Assembly (NCBI RefSeq): GCF_019797745.1
Contig: NZ_VOSI01000001.1
Location: forward strand, 680,928-744,927
From: Edaphocola aurantiacus
GTDB taxonomy: Bacteria > Bacteroidota > Bacteroidia > Chitinophagales > Chitinophagaceae
Direction: 5' to 3'
DNA length: 64,000 nucleotides
Part shown: positions 8,807 through 17,858 of the stretch, piece after piece
Position numbering within the stretch: the stretch's first letter is position 1
How the letters are laid out: each line of letters opens with the position of its first letter
The notes under the pieces: generated by a model
Told to the model about the DNA's origin: nothing
The model's input: the letters and a program-made list of their open reading frames with translations, nothing else
Databases searched by the model: none
Position numbers and translations under genes: made by a program

Positions 8807-9541
8807 TTAGTTTTTGATCAGTTTACGGGTCGCAACCAGTGAACCGTCAGCGGCTACTACCTGTACAATATAAGTACCTTTTGCAAAGGCAGCAGTATTG
8901 ATCTGAGCTAATTCACCATTGATATTTGCAACAGCAACTTCAGCACCGATTACATTGTATACTTTAGTATACTTAGCTTTCAGGTCTTTGTTTACAAAGA
9001 TTGTAACATCATCCTGAACAGCAGGGTTAGGATAAACAGTTACGCGGTTATCATTTACTTTAATAGAGTTGATACCGGTTGGTGTTTTTGTTACAATGAA
9101 AATAGCCGTGTCAGACTGCGCATTATTATATACACGTACTTTTAAAGTACCTACGCCATTATCTGCAGTTGTAGGGATTTTGTAAGCAGGCTCAAACAGA
9201 GAGCTATCTCCTACCGCAATCGGCTGGAATGTTTTAGGAGAAGTAGTGTACTGTGGAATCTGGCCTTCTGTCAGACAGGTTTCATTATCACAGAACGTGT
9301 ATAAAGTCCAGGCAAACGGAAAGTTCTTCTCGATGATCTGCCATTTCAAATCAGTGATTGGCGCTGCACCAAGATTTCTTACGTAATTGATCAGTTTCAC
9401 TGCACCATCATCCCAATTGGAACCAGCATAACCTGGAGTAGAGGCAGTCATCGTAGGACGAGCCAATTCAAAAACCTGAGCTGAAGCGGATGTCAATCCT
9501 ATCCCAAAACCAGCGCACAACAGTGTAAAAACTTTTTTCAT
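8807..9541 (-). CDS. T9SS type A sorting domain protein
   Basis: The 244-residue protein has a signal peptide (MKKVFTLLCAGFGIGLTSASAQ). An immunoglobulin-like region at about 25-155 has one Cys pair in TFCDNETCLTE. The C-terminal sorting domain starts at ITVYPNPAVQDDVTIF and ends in ATRKLIKN. The central domain resembles the CARDB-type sandwich often found in Bacteroidota secreted proteins, but the match is weak. It lies just downstream of a larger T9SS protein on the same strand, separated by a terminator, so it is probably transcribed on its own. Confidence 0.85.
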   Translation of the reverse strand: MKKVFTLLCAGFGIGLTSASAQVFELARPTMTASTPGYAGSNWDDGAVKLINYVRNLGAAPITDLKWQIIEKNFPFAWTLYTFCDNETCLTEGQIPQYTTSPKTFQPIAVGDSSLFEPAYKIPTTADNGVGTLKVRVYNNAQSDTAIFIVTKTPTGINSIKVNDNRVTVYPNPAVQDDVTIFVNKDLKAKYTKVYNVIGAEVAVANINGELAQINTAAFAKGTYIVQVVAADGSLVATRKLIKN

Positions 9542-9607
9542 AATTTAATATTATATCAATTTTTTTAAAAACTTATTACCAAATTTAAGTATAAATTCTA
9601 TATAAAA

Positions 9608-9640
9608 ACGAAAGGCCAATAAAATTTATTGGCCTTTCGT
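9608..9640 (-). terminator. Terminator after the Omp28-like T9SS gene
   Basis: A 16-bp perfect stem (9608-9623 with 9625-9640) lies 20 bp past the stop of the minus-strand gene that ends at 9661. Confidence 0.7.
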
Positions 9641-9660
9641 CGTGTTTATATTAAAAAATA

Positions 9661-11580
9661 TTATTTTTTAACAAATTTTTGTTGTGTTTTTCCGTTAGGA
9701 GTTACAATATTCAGGAAGTAGATACCCGCTGGTAAAGCAGTTACATCCAGTTTAGTGCTTTGAACACCATTGTTCATGTTCTGAGCAACCGGAGCCATTA
9801 CTTCTTGACCTAAAGCATTCATTACTGTGAAAGTAACTTTAGTAGCTTTAGTCATTTCCATTTCAACATTCAGTTCATTAACCACTGGGTTAGGATAAAC
9901 TTTGATGCTGTTTTCTGCAACTACATCACCGATAGCAGTTGGTTCACCAGTTCTTACATTGATGTTATCAACGAAGATATAGTTACCACCACCTGAAGTA
10001 GCACGGAATGCTAAGTAAGCATCAGTAGGTACAGAGCTGATATCGATAGAACGTAATTTCCATGTATCAGATGTTGGAAGGTGTAATGTGTTAGATGCAG
10101 TTGGCGTTGTTGTTGCCAGGTTAGCTTGTTGTGCAGACCAAACTGAAGTCCAAGAAGTACCACAGTTAGTAGAGTAAACCAGTTCCAGTTTATCACCTAC
10201 TGTAGCTCTCATTGCATAGCTCAGGTAGAAATCTACAGCTTTAGCACCTGCAGGCAGCGTTGTTTTAGGGAAAATGTAGAAACCTACATCACCAGCATCA
10301 GTGTACGGAGCCGGGTAGTACAGGAAGTAAGTAGAGTTGTTATAACCTAAAGGTTGGCTAGCGCTACCAGACCATGCACGAACCATTGGTGCTTTATCAG
10401 CACTTGCATAGCTCACCCACGCAGCGTTAACAGCTTCCATATCGTAAGATAAAGGAATGTTTACAGCAGCAGGATCTAATACAGTAATTACACCAGAACC
10501 GCTGTTATCGTAAGCATTCAGGTCAATTTTTGTATTTGGCAATGCGATAGAATCCTGGATAGAGATTTGACCAGGAGTCGTTACGCTGATTGCAGGTAAA
10601 GTGAAGTTAGCTGTTGCACCAGCAGCCAGGTTACCATTCCAGGTAGCTGTTTGCCATGCACCTGTACCAACACGGTAGTAAACAGTAGCAGTAGTTAACG
10701 CAGCAGTACCCGTATTTTTAATGGTAGTAGTAACGTTGTTTAAAGAAGTTGGTAACTGACAAGTCAGATCACTTGGAATAGTAACCGCAGTGATTGATGC
10801 ATCAGCCGCTGGTTTAGTGATAGTGATGTTGCCTGTTTTACCTGCTTGCAGGACCTCTTTAGTAGTTTCGTTTTGCAGGAAAGCAACGAACATACGTGTA
10901 GGAGCTGTAGCGCTTACGTAAGAAGGAATAGAACCTGTAACAGTGTATGTTCTTACTTGACCAGCAGTCCATGCAGCATCTACAGTCTGACCATCCGCGT
11001 TAGGATACATCTGACGAACTACATTCTGGAAGTGCGTTTCACCATTGCTACCAGGAGCAGTTGCATATTGCAGCTCTTCTGCTAATGCAAAACGTAATTT
11101 TAAGTTATTTGTAGTGTTAGCAGTAGTAGCAGTTACCGTTACAGTTGCAGTGAAGGTTTGACCATCAGCATTGTAAGTAGGATTGCTTACTGCAATAGTA
11201 AAGTTAGATGCCTCAGCAGCAGCACCATCAATGATCGCCTGTGTAGTCATGCTGATGTTACCTGCATTAGAACCAGTACCTACTACTTTACCGTTAATAC
11301 GGCCATATGGCGCGAACGGTACAGAATAATAACCCATACGGTTATCAGTAAATACAGTGTTAGTCAGGTATATAGATCCCGCAGAAGGAATCGGAGACTG
11401 ATATTTCAGTAACAGTACTTTTGAAGGGTTAGCATTGATTAAAGTCATCAATGCAGGATTCAGAGCAGCACAAGGAGCACAGTTTTCACCGGAGAACTCT
11501 TCGTATAATGCTAATTTTTGCGCATTAGATACTCCGGCTAAAGTCAGGAATGTACCTAATAATAGTAAACTTCTTTTCAT
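9661..11580 (-). CDS. Omp28-like thioredoxin-fold T9SS protein
   Basis: With the ATG at 11580 the product has 639 residues; a TTG nine bases upstream is less likely. The signal peptide is KRSLLLLGTFLTLAGVSNA. The first 230 residues resemble Omp28-related proteins: EEFSGENCAPCAALNPAL gives a thioredoxin-like CAPC pair, and YYSVPFAPYGRINGK matches the later part of the fold. Beta-sandwich domains follow, including a MAM/jelly-roll-like region at about 395-545. The sorting domain starts at IKVYPNPVVNELNVEM and ends in KFVKK. It is predicted to be a surface-exposed or secreted protein. The CAPC motif suggests, but does not prove, thiol chemistry. Confidence 0.85.
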   Translation of the reverse strand: MKRSLLLLGTFLTLAGVSNAQKLALYEEFSGENCAPCAALNPALMTLINANPSKVLLLKYQSPIPSAGSIYLTNTVFTDNRMGYYSVPFAPYGRINGKVVGTGSNAGNISMTTQAIIDGAAAEASNFTIAVSNPTYNADGQTFTATVTVTATTANTTNNLKLRFALAEELQYATAPGSNGETHFQNVVRQMYPNADGQTVDAAWTAGQVRTYTVTGSIPSYVSATAPTRMFVAFLQNETTKEVLQAGKTGNITITKPAADASITAVTIPSDLTCQLPTSLNNVTTTIKNTGTAALTTATVYYRVGTGAWQTATWNGNLAAGATANFTLPAISVTTPGQISIQDSIALPNTKIDLNAYDNSGSGVITVLDPAAVNIPLSYDMEAVNAAWVSYASADKAPMVRAWSGSASQPLGYNNSTYFLYYPAPYTDAGDVGFYIFPKTTLPAGAKAVDFYLSYAMRATVGDKLELVYSTNCGTSWTSVWSAQQANLATTTPTASNTLHLPTSDTWKLRSIDISSVPTDAYLAFRATSGGGNYIFVDNINVRTGEPTAIGDVVAENSIKVYPNPVVNELNVEMEMTKATKVTFTVMNALGQEVMAPVAQNMNNGVQSTKLDVTALPAGIYFLNIVTPNGKTQQKFVKK

Positions 11581-11700
11581 TTTCAACAACGTGTTTTTTA
11601 ACAGTTAAATAATGCTATTTTAATAATCGGTTAAATTATAGAAGATGAAATTATACAAAAAATGCTAATAAAAAAATATTTTTTTTTACAATTTGTTTAT

Positions 11701-11735
11701 TTTGACGCATAACATGTTTTGTTACAATACTTTTG
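11701..11735 (+). promoter_or_regulatory. folC promoter (TTTG-N23-TACTTTTG)
   Basis: A -33 element TTTG at 11701-11704 and a -7 element TACTTTTG at 11728-11735 are 23 bp apart, a full match to the Bacteroidota consensus. Predicted transcription starts near 11740, 15 nt before the TTG start of folC. Confidence 0.7.
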
Positions 11736-11754
11736 TGCTTCATAATTATTTTCG

Positions 11755-13083
11755 TTGAAGCAGCAATTATCATATACCGAAGCGGTATCCTTTATGATGG
11801 ATCAATTGCCTATGTTCTCTAAAATAGGCGCACAGGCTTTAAACCCAAGCCTGGACAAGATTAAAGCATTGGTAGCCCACCTTGGCCACCCGGAACAAAA
11901 ATTCAAAAGCATTCATATCGCCGGTACTAATGGCAAAGGCAGTACCAGCCATATCCTGGCTGCAACCTTTCAGCATGCAGGTTATAAAACCGGTTTATAT
12001 ACCTCTCCGCACCTCATAGATATCCGTGAGCGCATTCGCATCAATGGTGTGCCAATTACTGAGCTGCAACTCGCTGCATTTATCAATGACCATACGGAGC
12101 TAATCACAGAGATCAAACCTTCCTACTTCGAATTGAATGTGGCTATGGCTTTCCAGGTATTTGCCGACGAAGCTGTAGACATTGCTATTATTGAAACCGG
12201 GCTGGGTGGTACCTGGGACAGTACTAATATTATTATACCGGAACTGTCTGTCATCACCAATATCAGCCTGGATCATACGCAGATCCTGGGCGATACGCTG
12301 GCGAAAATCGCAGGTGAAAAAGCTGGCATTATCAAACCCGGCATACCCGTAGTGATCGGATTGAGCCAGCCGGAAACAGAACCCGTGTTCTCTAAAGTGG
12401 CGATCTTAAACCAGACCAGCCTTGTGTTTGCAGACAAATTATTCGATGCCGTATACGCCGGCCGATCGGCCAGTAACCAAGAGCTGAAGATCGTTGATAA
12501 GGCGCAGATGAGTATCCTGAACGTGAAGACCGATCTGTTGGGCAATTTCCAGGCACAGAATATTATGACAGCACTGACCGCAGTTCGCCTGATGCAGCAA
12601 AAAGGCTGGAATGTATCTGAAGAGATCTGTATTGATGCGCTGCAATCCGTGAAAAAATCGACAGGTTTACGAGGCCGCTGGGACTGGATCCAGACGGGAC
12701 CGAATATTGTTCTTGATGTGGCCCATAACCCCGGTGGTATTCATACAATTATCGGTCAGTTGGAGCAAGCTGTCTTTAAAAGTGGTAACTTACACATCGT
12801 TACCGGATTTGTTGCAGATAAAGATGTTCCACAAGCCCTGTCCATCATGCCCGCAACAGCCAGGTACTACTTCACACAGGCACAGGTACCCCGTGCCTTA
12901 CCTGCGGCAACCCTTACCCAAATCGCAGCAGAACAGCATCTTCAAGGTGCAGCATATGATACAGTAACCGCAGCTGTAGCTGCAGCACTGAGCCATGCAC
13001 AGGCAGAAGACACTATTTTAATTACCGGCAGCTTCTTCATAGTTGGTGAGGCGCTGGACTATTTGGATAAACTAAAAAAATAA
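11755..13083 (+). CDS. folC: Dihydrofolate/folylpolyglutamate synthase
   Basis: The 442-residue Mur-ligase-family enzyme has the P-loop HIAGTNGKGSTSH at about residues 54-66, the FolC signature LYTSPHLIDIRERI, and GGTWDSTN at about 148. The C-terminal glutamate-ligase domain has LDVAHNPGG. It adds glutamate to dihydropteroate or to tetrahydrofolate in the cytoplasm, using ATP. The start is TTG: the N-terminus KQQLSYTEAVSFMMDQLPMF matches the family start, and no ATG lies near. The beta-barrel gene follows after 5 bp, so they are co-transcribed. Confidence 0.93.
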   Translation: MKQQLSYTEAVSFMMDQLPMFSKIGAQALNPSLDKIKALVAHLGHPEQKFKSIHIAGTNGKGSTSHILAATFQHAGYKTGLYTSPHLIDIRERIRINGVPITELQLAAFINDHTELITEIKPSYFELNVAMAFQVFADEAVDIAIIETGLGGTWDSTNIIIPELSVITNISLDHTQILGDTLAKIAGEKAGIIKPGIPVVIGLSQPETEPVFSKVAILNQTSLVFADKLFDAVYAGRSASNQELKIVDKAQMSILNVKTDLLGNFQAQNIMTALTAVRLMQQKGWNVSEEICIDALQSVKKSTGLRGRWDWIQTGPNIVLDVAHNPGGIHTIIGQLEQAVFKSGNLHIVTGFVADKDVPQALSIMPATARYYFTQAQVPRALPAATLTQIAAEQHLQGAAYDTVTAAVAAALSHAQAEDTILITGSFFIVGEALDYLDKLKK

Positions 13084-13088
13084 GAACT

Positions 13089-13703
13089 ATGCAGAAAATA
13101 AGTACATTCCTGGCTACTATTGGTGCAGCTTGTCTGTCGCTTACAGCAATAGCACAAGAGCCTATGGCCGGAATTAAAATCGGAGCCAACGTTTACCGAA
13201 CGACCGGCGATCAAATTGAAAATAATTACAAAGTTTTCCCGTTCGGCGGAGTATACCTGGGCATCAGGGGCGAGAAAATGAGCCTGGTGGCAGAAGGTTT
13301 ATTTACCCAGACACGCATGATTACCGGCGATAACTTTAATGATATTTACCACTCCTATATCCAGAATGGCAAGGAGCAAGTGCGCAATGCAGCATTTGAT
13401 TTTACAGAATTATCTGTACCGGTATTGTTGGGAGTTAAAGTATTCCCGGCTACCTGGCTGGAATTTGGTCCGCAGTTTACCAAAGTGGTGGACATGAGTG
13501 ACAAGGATAATATCCTTACTGAAGTGAAGAATGTCTACAAAGAAAGTTATGTATCTGGTGTTGTAGGCCTGAAAATAAGACTGCCGCTGCATCTTAACGT
13601 ATCTGCACGCTATGCATTCGGCATTTCTGACCGCAATAACACTACTGTAGATGAACGCTGGAGAACGCAGCATATCCAACTGGGTGTCGGTTTCGGACTG
13701 TAA
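13089..13703 (+). CDS. Outer-membrane beta-barrel protein
   Basis: The 204-residue protein has a signal peptide (FLATIGAACLSLTAIAQ, cleaved near residue 23). Its alternating amphipathic strands are typical of the porin-family/PorT-type small barrels of Bacteroidota: AGIKIGANVYR, GGVYLGIRGEKMSLVAEGLF, VPVLLGVKVFP, LNVSARYAFGIS and IQLGVGFGL at the C-terminus. It probably sits in the outer membrane with about eight strands. It starts 5 bp after folC, but no functional link to folate is evident. Confidence 0.75.
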   Translation: MQKISTFLATIGAACLSLTAIAQEPMAGIKIGANVYRTTGDQIENNYKVFPFGGVYLGIRGEKMSLVAEGLFTQTRMITGDNFNDIYHSYIQNGKEQVRNAAFDFTELSVPVLLGVKVFPATWLEFGPQFTKVVDMSDKDNILTEVKNVYKESYVSGVVGLKIRLPLHLNVSARYAFGISDRNNTTVDERWRTQHIQLGVGFGL

Positions 13704-13712
13704 AGATCCTGA

Positions 13713-13766
13713 TAAAAGAGCATAAAAAAAGGAGGGCGATTGCCCTCCTTTTTTTATGCTCTTTTA
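13713..13766. terminator. Bidirectional terminator overlapping the helicase stop codon
   Basis: A 25-bp stem (13713-13737 with 13742-13766) has a GATT loop and runs of A and T in the arms. It serves both the beta-barrel gene and the convergent helicase gene, whose stop codon lies in the right arm. Confidence 0.85.
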
Positions 13767-14996
13767 TTTCTTCTTTTTCTTCTTTTCCAGGTACTCCTCT
13801 TCTGCTTTCATCAGCGCTTTCCAGTTATTGTCCTTTACATCTTCTGTAAATACAATAGTGTCTGAATAGGTGGCTGCATCTATCTCCAGTTGGTTGATCT
13901 TCTTACCCAGGTATTGCTCAATATCTTTCAGTATAGCCAGCTCATCTTTGCTGCAGAAGGTATAAGCGATCCCCTTAGCCATGCCACGACCGGTACGTCC
14001 AACACGGTGTACATAATTTTCAGACTCATCTGGCAGGTCATAATTGACCACATAATCCACATTAGGAATATCTACTCCACGTGCATTCAGGTCGGTCGTA
14101 ATCAGTAATTTCACCTCACCTGATTTAAACGCATCCATAATTTCTGCACGCTCTTTCTGATCTTTGCCGCTGTGCATCGTCAGGGTTTTGATTTCTACCC
14201 GTTCCATTGCTGCAGCAACACGCTCTGCACGTACTTTGGTACGCACAAAAATCAATATTTTAGCTTCAGGATGTTCTCTTACCAGTCGCTCCAGGAAGAA
14301 GCGTTTATCGTCCTTCTCGATATGTGCCACGAAGTGGGTAACATTTTTCGATACAGGATCTTTCGGAGAGATCTGTATACGGATCGGGTTGCGCACAATG
14401 CTGTAGGCAATCTCTTTGATCTCACTATTGATCGTAGCAGAGAAGAACAGCGTCTGACGGTAATCCGGCAGAAACTTGATCACATCACGTATATCTTTGA
14501 TAAAGCCATAATCCAGCATCAGATCGGCCTCATCCAACACCAGTATCTCGGCGTGGTTAAGGTTCAGTTTTTTCTGGTAGATCAGGTCAAACATACGGCC
14601 CGGAGTAGCGATCAGGATATCGGTACCATTCTGCAATTGCTCGATCTGGTGATCCTGCTCTACCCCACCCAGCAAGACAGTAGTCTTCATCCTGGTATAC
14701 TTTCCAATGCTTCGGAATACGCTGGCAATCTGGATGGCCAGTTCGCGCGTAGGCACCATCACCAGGCATTTGGCTTCATTTTCCTGTGGCGGATGTTTTA
14801 CATACATCAGTTTGTGCAATATCGGTATCACAAAAGCAGCCGTCTTACCGGTACCGGTCTGTGCTACCGCCAGCACATCATTGCCCTGCAGTACTGGTCC
14901 GATGGTCTTAAACTGAATATCAGTCGGTTTCCGGAAACCCAGTTCTTCAAGGCCTCTTTTCAGTTCTGTGGCTATCTGGTATTGTTCAAACTTCAT
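13764..14996 (-). CDS. DEAD-box RNA helicase (RhlE-like)
   Basis: The 410-residue protein contains the full motif set: Q motif (GFRKPTDIQFKTIGPVLQG), motif I AQTGTGKT, Ia PTRELAIQ, GG, motif Ib TPGR, motif II DEAD, motif III SAT, motif IV IFVRTK, motif V TTDLNARGVDIPNV and motif VI HRVGRTGR. The C-terminus ends in a basic tract of lysines, likely for RNA binding. The family unwinds RNA during ribosome assembly or RNA decay, with ATP hydrolysis. It has the compact core of RhlE-type proteins. The gene is single, with its own -7 box upstream. Confidence 0.93.
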   Translation of the reverse strand: MKFEQYQIATELKRGLEELGFRKPTDIQFKTIGPVLQGNDVLAVAQTGTGKTAAFVIPILHKLMYVKHPPQENEAKCLVMVPTRELAIQIASVFRSIGKYTRMKTTVLLGGVEQDHQIEQLQNGTDILIATPGRMFDLIYQKKLNLNHAEILVLDEADLMLDYGFIKDIRDVIKFLPDYRQTLFFSATINSEIKEIAYSIVRNPIRIQISPKDPVSKNVTHFVAHIEKDDKRFFLERLVREHPEAKILIFVRTKVRAERVAAAMERVEIKTLTMHSGKDQKERAEIMDAFKSGEVKLLITTDLNARGVDIPNVDYVVNYDLPDESENYVHRVGRTGRGMAKGIAYTFCSKDELAILKDIEQYLGKKINQLEIDAATYSDTIVFTEDVKDNNWKALMKAEEEYLEKKKKKK

Positions 14997-15043
14997 ATAT
15001 GCTTAATCGGGTATTTATCGGGAAAAAATTAAAATTATTGCTG

Positions 15044-15051
15044 CAAAGTTA
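15044..15051 (-). promoter_or_regulatory. Helicase promoter -7 element (TAACTTTG)
   Basis: On the minus strand TAACTTTG matches TAnnTTTG. It lies 48 bp before the helicase ATG and just beyond the gap terminator. No clear -33 element. Confidence 0.4.
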
Positions 15052-15065
15052 GGGTAATAAAAAGA

Positions 15066-15093
15066 CAAAGGCCGGTTTTATAACCGGCCTTTG
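15066..15093 (-). terminator. gap terminator
   Basis: A 12-bp perfect stem (15066-15077 with 15082-15093) has a 4-nt loop, 21 bp after the gap stop codon. Confidence 0.75.
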
Positions 15094-15114
15094 CATTTAT
15101 CGTCAGACTAAATC

Positions 15115-16128
15115 TTATTTAGAGATCAGTTGTGCGAAGTATTTAACGGTACGAACCAGTTGAGATACATAGCTCATTTCGTTATCATACCAGCTAACTG
15201 TTTTTACCATTTGGTAATCACCAACAGTAATCACTTTAGTTTGTGTAGCATCGAACAGAGAACCGTAAGAAGTACCGATGATATCGCTGGAAACGATTTC
15301 ATCTTCGTTGTAACCGAAAGATTCGTTAGCAGCAGCTTTCATTGCAGCATTTACTTCTTCAGCAGTTACTTTTTTACCCAGAACGGTAGTTAATTCAGTC
15401 AGGGAACCAGTAACAGTAGGAACACGTTGTGCACCACCATCCAGTAAACCTTTCAGAGCAGGTAATACTAAACCGATTGCTTTAGCAGCACCTGTAGAGT
15501 TAGGAATGATGTTTTCTGCAGCAGCACGAGCACGACGCAGATCACCTTTTGAGTGAGGAGCATCCAGTGTGTTCTGATCGTTAGTGTAAGCGTGTACGGT
15601 AGTCATCTGACCAACTTTGATTTCAAAGTTATCGTGCAGCGCTTTAGCCATTGGAGCCAGACAGTTAGTTGTACAAGATGCACAGCTGATTACTGTTTCA
15701 GAACCATCCAGGATATCGTGGTTTACGTTGAATACTACAGTTTTCAAATCACCGGTAGCAGGAGCAGAAATTACTACTTTTTTAGCACCTGCAGTAATGT
15801 GAGCTTGAGCTTTATCAGCATCAGTAAAGAAGCCGGTACACTCTAATACCACATCTACCTCATGTTGTCCCCAAGGAATATTTGCAGGATCTTTCTCTGC
15901 ATATATTTTGATTTCATTACCGTTTACTGTAATTGCATTTTCAGAGCTGGTAACGTCCTGGTTGAAACGACCCTGAGCAGTGTCGTATTTTAATAAATGC
16001 GCCAACACATTTGGTTTGGTTAAATCGTTGATGGCAACTACCTCAATACCTTCCAGGTTGAAGATTTGACGAAAAGCTAAACGTCCGATACGACCGAAAC
16101 CATTGATGGCCACTTTTACTTTACTCAT
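15115..16128 (-). CDS. gap: Glyceraldehyde-3-phosphate dehydrogenase
   Basis: The 337-residue cytoplasmic enzyme of glycolysis oxidises and phosphorylates glyceraldehyde 3-phosphate with NAD(P)+. The Rossmann motif [12 protein letters not shown] is at about 9-20, catalytic C152 lies in [12 protein letters not shown], and the C-terminal WYDNEMSY is present. The frame extends upstream to 16170, but that end lies inside the promoter -7 box and the family starts at [10 protein letters not shown], so the ATG at 16128 is used. It is flanked by its own promoter and terminator. Confidence 0.97.
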   Translation of the reverse strand: MSKVKVAINGFGRIGRLAFRQIFNLEGIEVVAINDLTKPNVLAHLLKYDTAQGRFNQDVTSSENAITVNGNEIKIYAEKDPANIPWGQHEVDVVLECTGFFTDADKAQAHITAGAKKVVISAPATGDLKTVVFNVNHDILDGSETVISCASCTTNCLAPMAKALHDNFEIKVGQMTTVHAYTNDQNTLDAPHSKGDLRRARAAAENIIPNSTGAAKAIGLVLPALKGLLDGGAQRVPTVTGSLTELTTVLGKKVTAEEVNAAMKAAANESFGYNEDEIVSSDIIGTSYGSLFDATQTKVITVGDYQMVKTVSWYDNEMSYVSQLVRTVKYFAQLISK

Positions 16129-16167
16129 TTTTATAAAAAATTTAATGGGTGTGAATGAAAATTTGTG

Positions 16168-16175
16168 CAAAGGTA
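16168..16175 (-). promoter_or_regulatory. gap promoter -7 element (TACCTTTG)
   Basis: A minus-strand TACCTTTG is an exact TAnnTTTG match. A TTG (plus-strand CAA at 16201-16203) lies 25 bp upstream, slightly beyond the usual spacing. It fixes the gap start downstream of 16160. Confidence 0.55.
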
Positions 16176-16361
16176 TGCAAAATAAATATTACATAAGGGA
16201 CAAGAGGGGATTTAGCCAATTATTAGCAATAATTGTATTCAATCCGGGTATATATAATACAAAAAACATATAAATCAGGCAAATCCATCGCTCCGGTATC
16301 AAGAAACACACTAATTTTTGTACCTTCATTCTGCATATTCACTTAAACACAATCATTTTTT

Positions 16362-16685
16362 ATGAAGATAATTCTACTTTCAGCTTTAGCCCTTCTGCCC
16401 CTTTCAGTATTGGCACAGAATAAACAAAAAACATACACGGAAGAGTTTAAAAAAGAATTCATGGATGCCTGCGTCGGTTCTGCCACAGAAGGTGGTGACA
16501 TTTCCGAAAAGATGGCAAAGGAATACTGTGCCTGTTCTTTTGAGCTCCTGTCTAAAAAGTATACCATGGATGAAGTAACCGCCATTTCGGAGAAAGGCGA
16601 GGAAGAATCAGCATTAATTATGCGTGCAGCGACACAGCCCTGCCTGGATGAACTGGTCAAGAAGCTGAAAAAAAATAAAGATTAA
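16362..16685 (+). CDS. Small exported Cys-containing protein, copy 1
   Basis: The 107-residue protein has a signal peptide (KIILLSALALLPLSVLAQ). The mature part is about 88 residues, helical and charged, with the pattern FMDACVGSATEGGDISEKMAKEYCACSF and a last Cys in QPCLDELVKKL. Four mature cysteines suggest two disulfides in the periplasm or outside the cell. It is a paralogue of the next gene, 54 bp downstream, with the same cysteine spacing. I do not recognise a named family. Confidence 0.7.
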   Translation: MKIILLSALALLPLSVLAQNKQKTYTEEFKKEFMDACVGSATEGGDISEKMAKEYCACSFELLSKKYTMDEVTAISEKGEEESALIMRAATQPCLDELVKKLKKNKD

Positions 16686-16739
16686 TAAGCTTCATTGAAA
16701 TCGAGCAATCCTATCCCATAAACCTAAATAATGCTTTAT

Positions 16740-17057
16740 ATGAAAAAGATCTTATTATCAGCCTTGGTTCTGCTACCCTTTACCTTGTCTGCCCAGAATA
16801 GGAAAGAAGAGAAGGCCTTTAAAAAATCCTATATAGATGCCTGTGTCAACTCTGCAACAAAAGAAGGCACGATTTCTGAAAAACTGGCTAAGGAGTATTG
16901 TAACTGTACACTGGAACGCTTATTAAAGAAGTATTCATACGAAGATCTGGCTGTAATCGGAGAGAATCTGGACGCGGAACAAATGAAAAAGCTGCTGGAC
17001 GATACCCTACCATGCCAGGAAGAACTGGCCAGAAAACTGAAGGCAAAGAAAGATTAA
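16740..17057 (+). CDS. Small exported Cys-containing protein, copy 2
   Basis: From the ATG at 16740 (MKKILLSALVLLPFTLSAQ) the product has 105 residues; an ATG three codons earlier is possible. The mature part repeats the layout of the preceding gene: SYIDACVNSATKEGTISEKLAKEYCNCTLERLLKKYS and LPCQEELARKL. The four cysteines and the KxAKEYCxC core are conserved between the copies, while the rest has diverged, so this is an old tandem duplication with both copies kept. No function can be named. Confidence 0.7.
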   Translation: MKKILLSALVLLPFTLSAQNRKEEKAFKKSYIDACVNSATKEGTISEKLAKEYCNCTLERLLKKYSYEDLAVIGENLDAEQMKKLLDDTLPCQEELARKLKAKKD

Positions 17058-17072
17058 ATACAAATGACACTA

Positions 17073-17098
17073 AAAAGGCGCTGTACACAGCGCCTTTT
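17073..17098. terminator. Bidirectional terminator
   Basis: A GC-rich 12-bp stem (17073-17084 with 17087-17098; the innermost pairs probably open as loop) is flanked by A and T runs. It lies between the small-protein pair and the convergent MgtC-like gene. Confidence 0.75.
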
Positions 17099-17102
17099 AT
17101 AT

Positions 17103-17747
17103 TTAAAATTGAAATCCCTTGATTTTAGGACTGACAATCAGCTCCCGGGTAAAGGCATCATGATCAGAGCGCTTTCCCGCTACCGTCCAGCTGCTGTTTA
17201 GCACACTTTCTGTATTCTTTTGTCCTTCCAGCATGTAACGTAGCTTATGCTGCTCAAACAATTGCTGACAATAGGCAACATCATCCAGGTTAGCGGTACT
17301 GATTTTATACAACCTCACACGATTACGATCATCGATTAATTTTTGTAACGGAAAAAGGAATGCCAGTACTACCAGCACAATGATCGTACCCAGGATGGCG
17401 AGGTACAAATGCCCGGAGCCGGCACACATACCTAGAGAGGCCGTAGCCCAGATCGTAGTCGCAGTAGTAATACCCCCTACCTTGTTATCTTCTTTAAAGA
17501 TTACCCCCGCACCCAGAAAACCGATACCGGTTATGATATTGGCCGCAATACGGTCATAGCTTTGTACCCCTATCTTTATAGACAGAATGGTAAACATACA
17601 GGACCCGAAAGAGACCAGTATAAATGTACGCAGGCCGGCAGACTTGCCTTTATACTCTCTCTCTGCACCAATGGCCAACCCGATCACAATGGATAGGATG
17701 ATCATTACAAATTCTTCGTAGAGGATGCCAATAGAGTACACATTCAT
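17103..17747 (-). CDS. MgtC/SapB family membrane protein
   Basis: The 214-residue protein has an N-terminal membrane domain of about four to five helices (residues 10-140) and the MgtC signatures IVIGLAIGAEREYKGKSAGLRTF, GIGFLGAGVIFK and TTATTIWATASLGMCAGSGHLYLA. The C-terminal 70 residues form a soluble ACT-like tail (IDDRNRVRLYKISTANLDD and on). Family members are inner-membrane proteins tied to magnesium limitation and ATP synthase control in some bacteria; transport itself is not established. It stands alone. Confidence 0.88.
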   Translation of the reverse strand: MNVYSIGILYEEFVMIILSIVIGLAIGAEREYKGKSAGLRTFILVSFGSCMFTILSIKIGVQSYDRIAANIITGIGFLGAGVIFKEDNKVGGITTATTIWATASLGMCAGSGHLYLAILGTIIVLVVLAFLFPLQKLIDDRNRVRLYKISTANLDDVAYCQQLFEQHKLRYMLEGQKNTESVLNSSWTVAGKRSDHDAFTRELIVSPKIKGFQF

Positions 17748-17798
17748 GGTTATACCGTTTTAATTTAATTGCTAAAATAGTACATTTTACAACAGCTT

Positions 17799-17845
17799 AT
17801 AAATGGAAAGATCTCATACGGCCTGTATGAGATCTTTCCATTTAT
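17799..17845 (-). terminator. Terminator after the MCE-domain gene
   Basis: A 21-bp perfect stem (17799-17819 with 17825-17845) has a 5-nt loop, 13 bp after the stop codon of the minus-strand MCE gene. Confidence 0.8.
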
Positions 17846-17858
17846 ATTATTAAGTTCT

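Noticed and set aside
14172-15032. Plus-strand frame of 286 codons
   Set aside because: It is antisense to the DEAD-box helicase, which has every motif; the frame has no protein-like signature.
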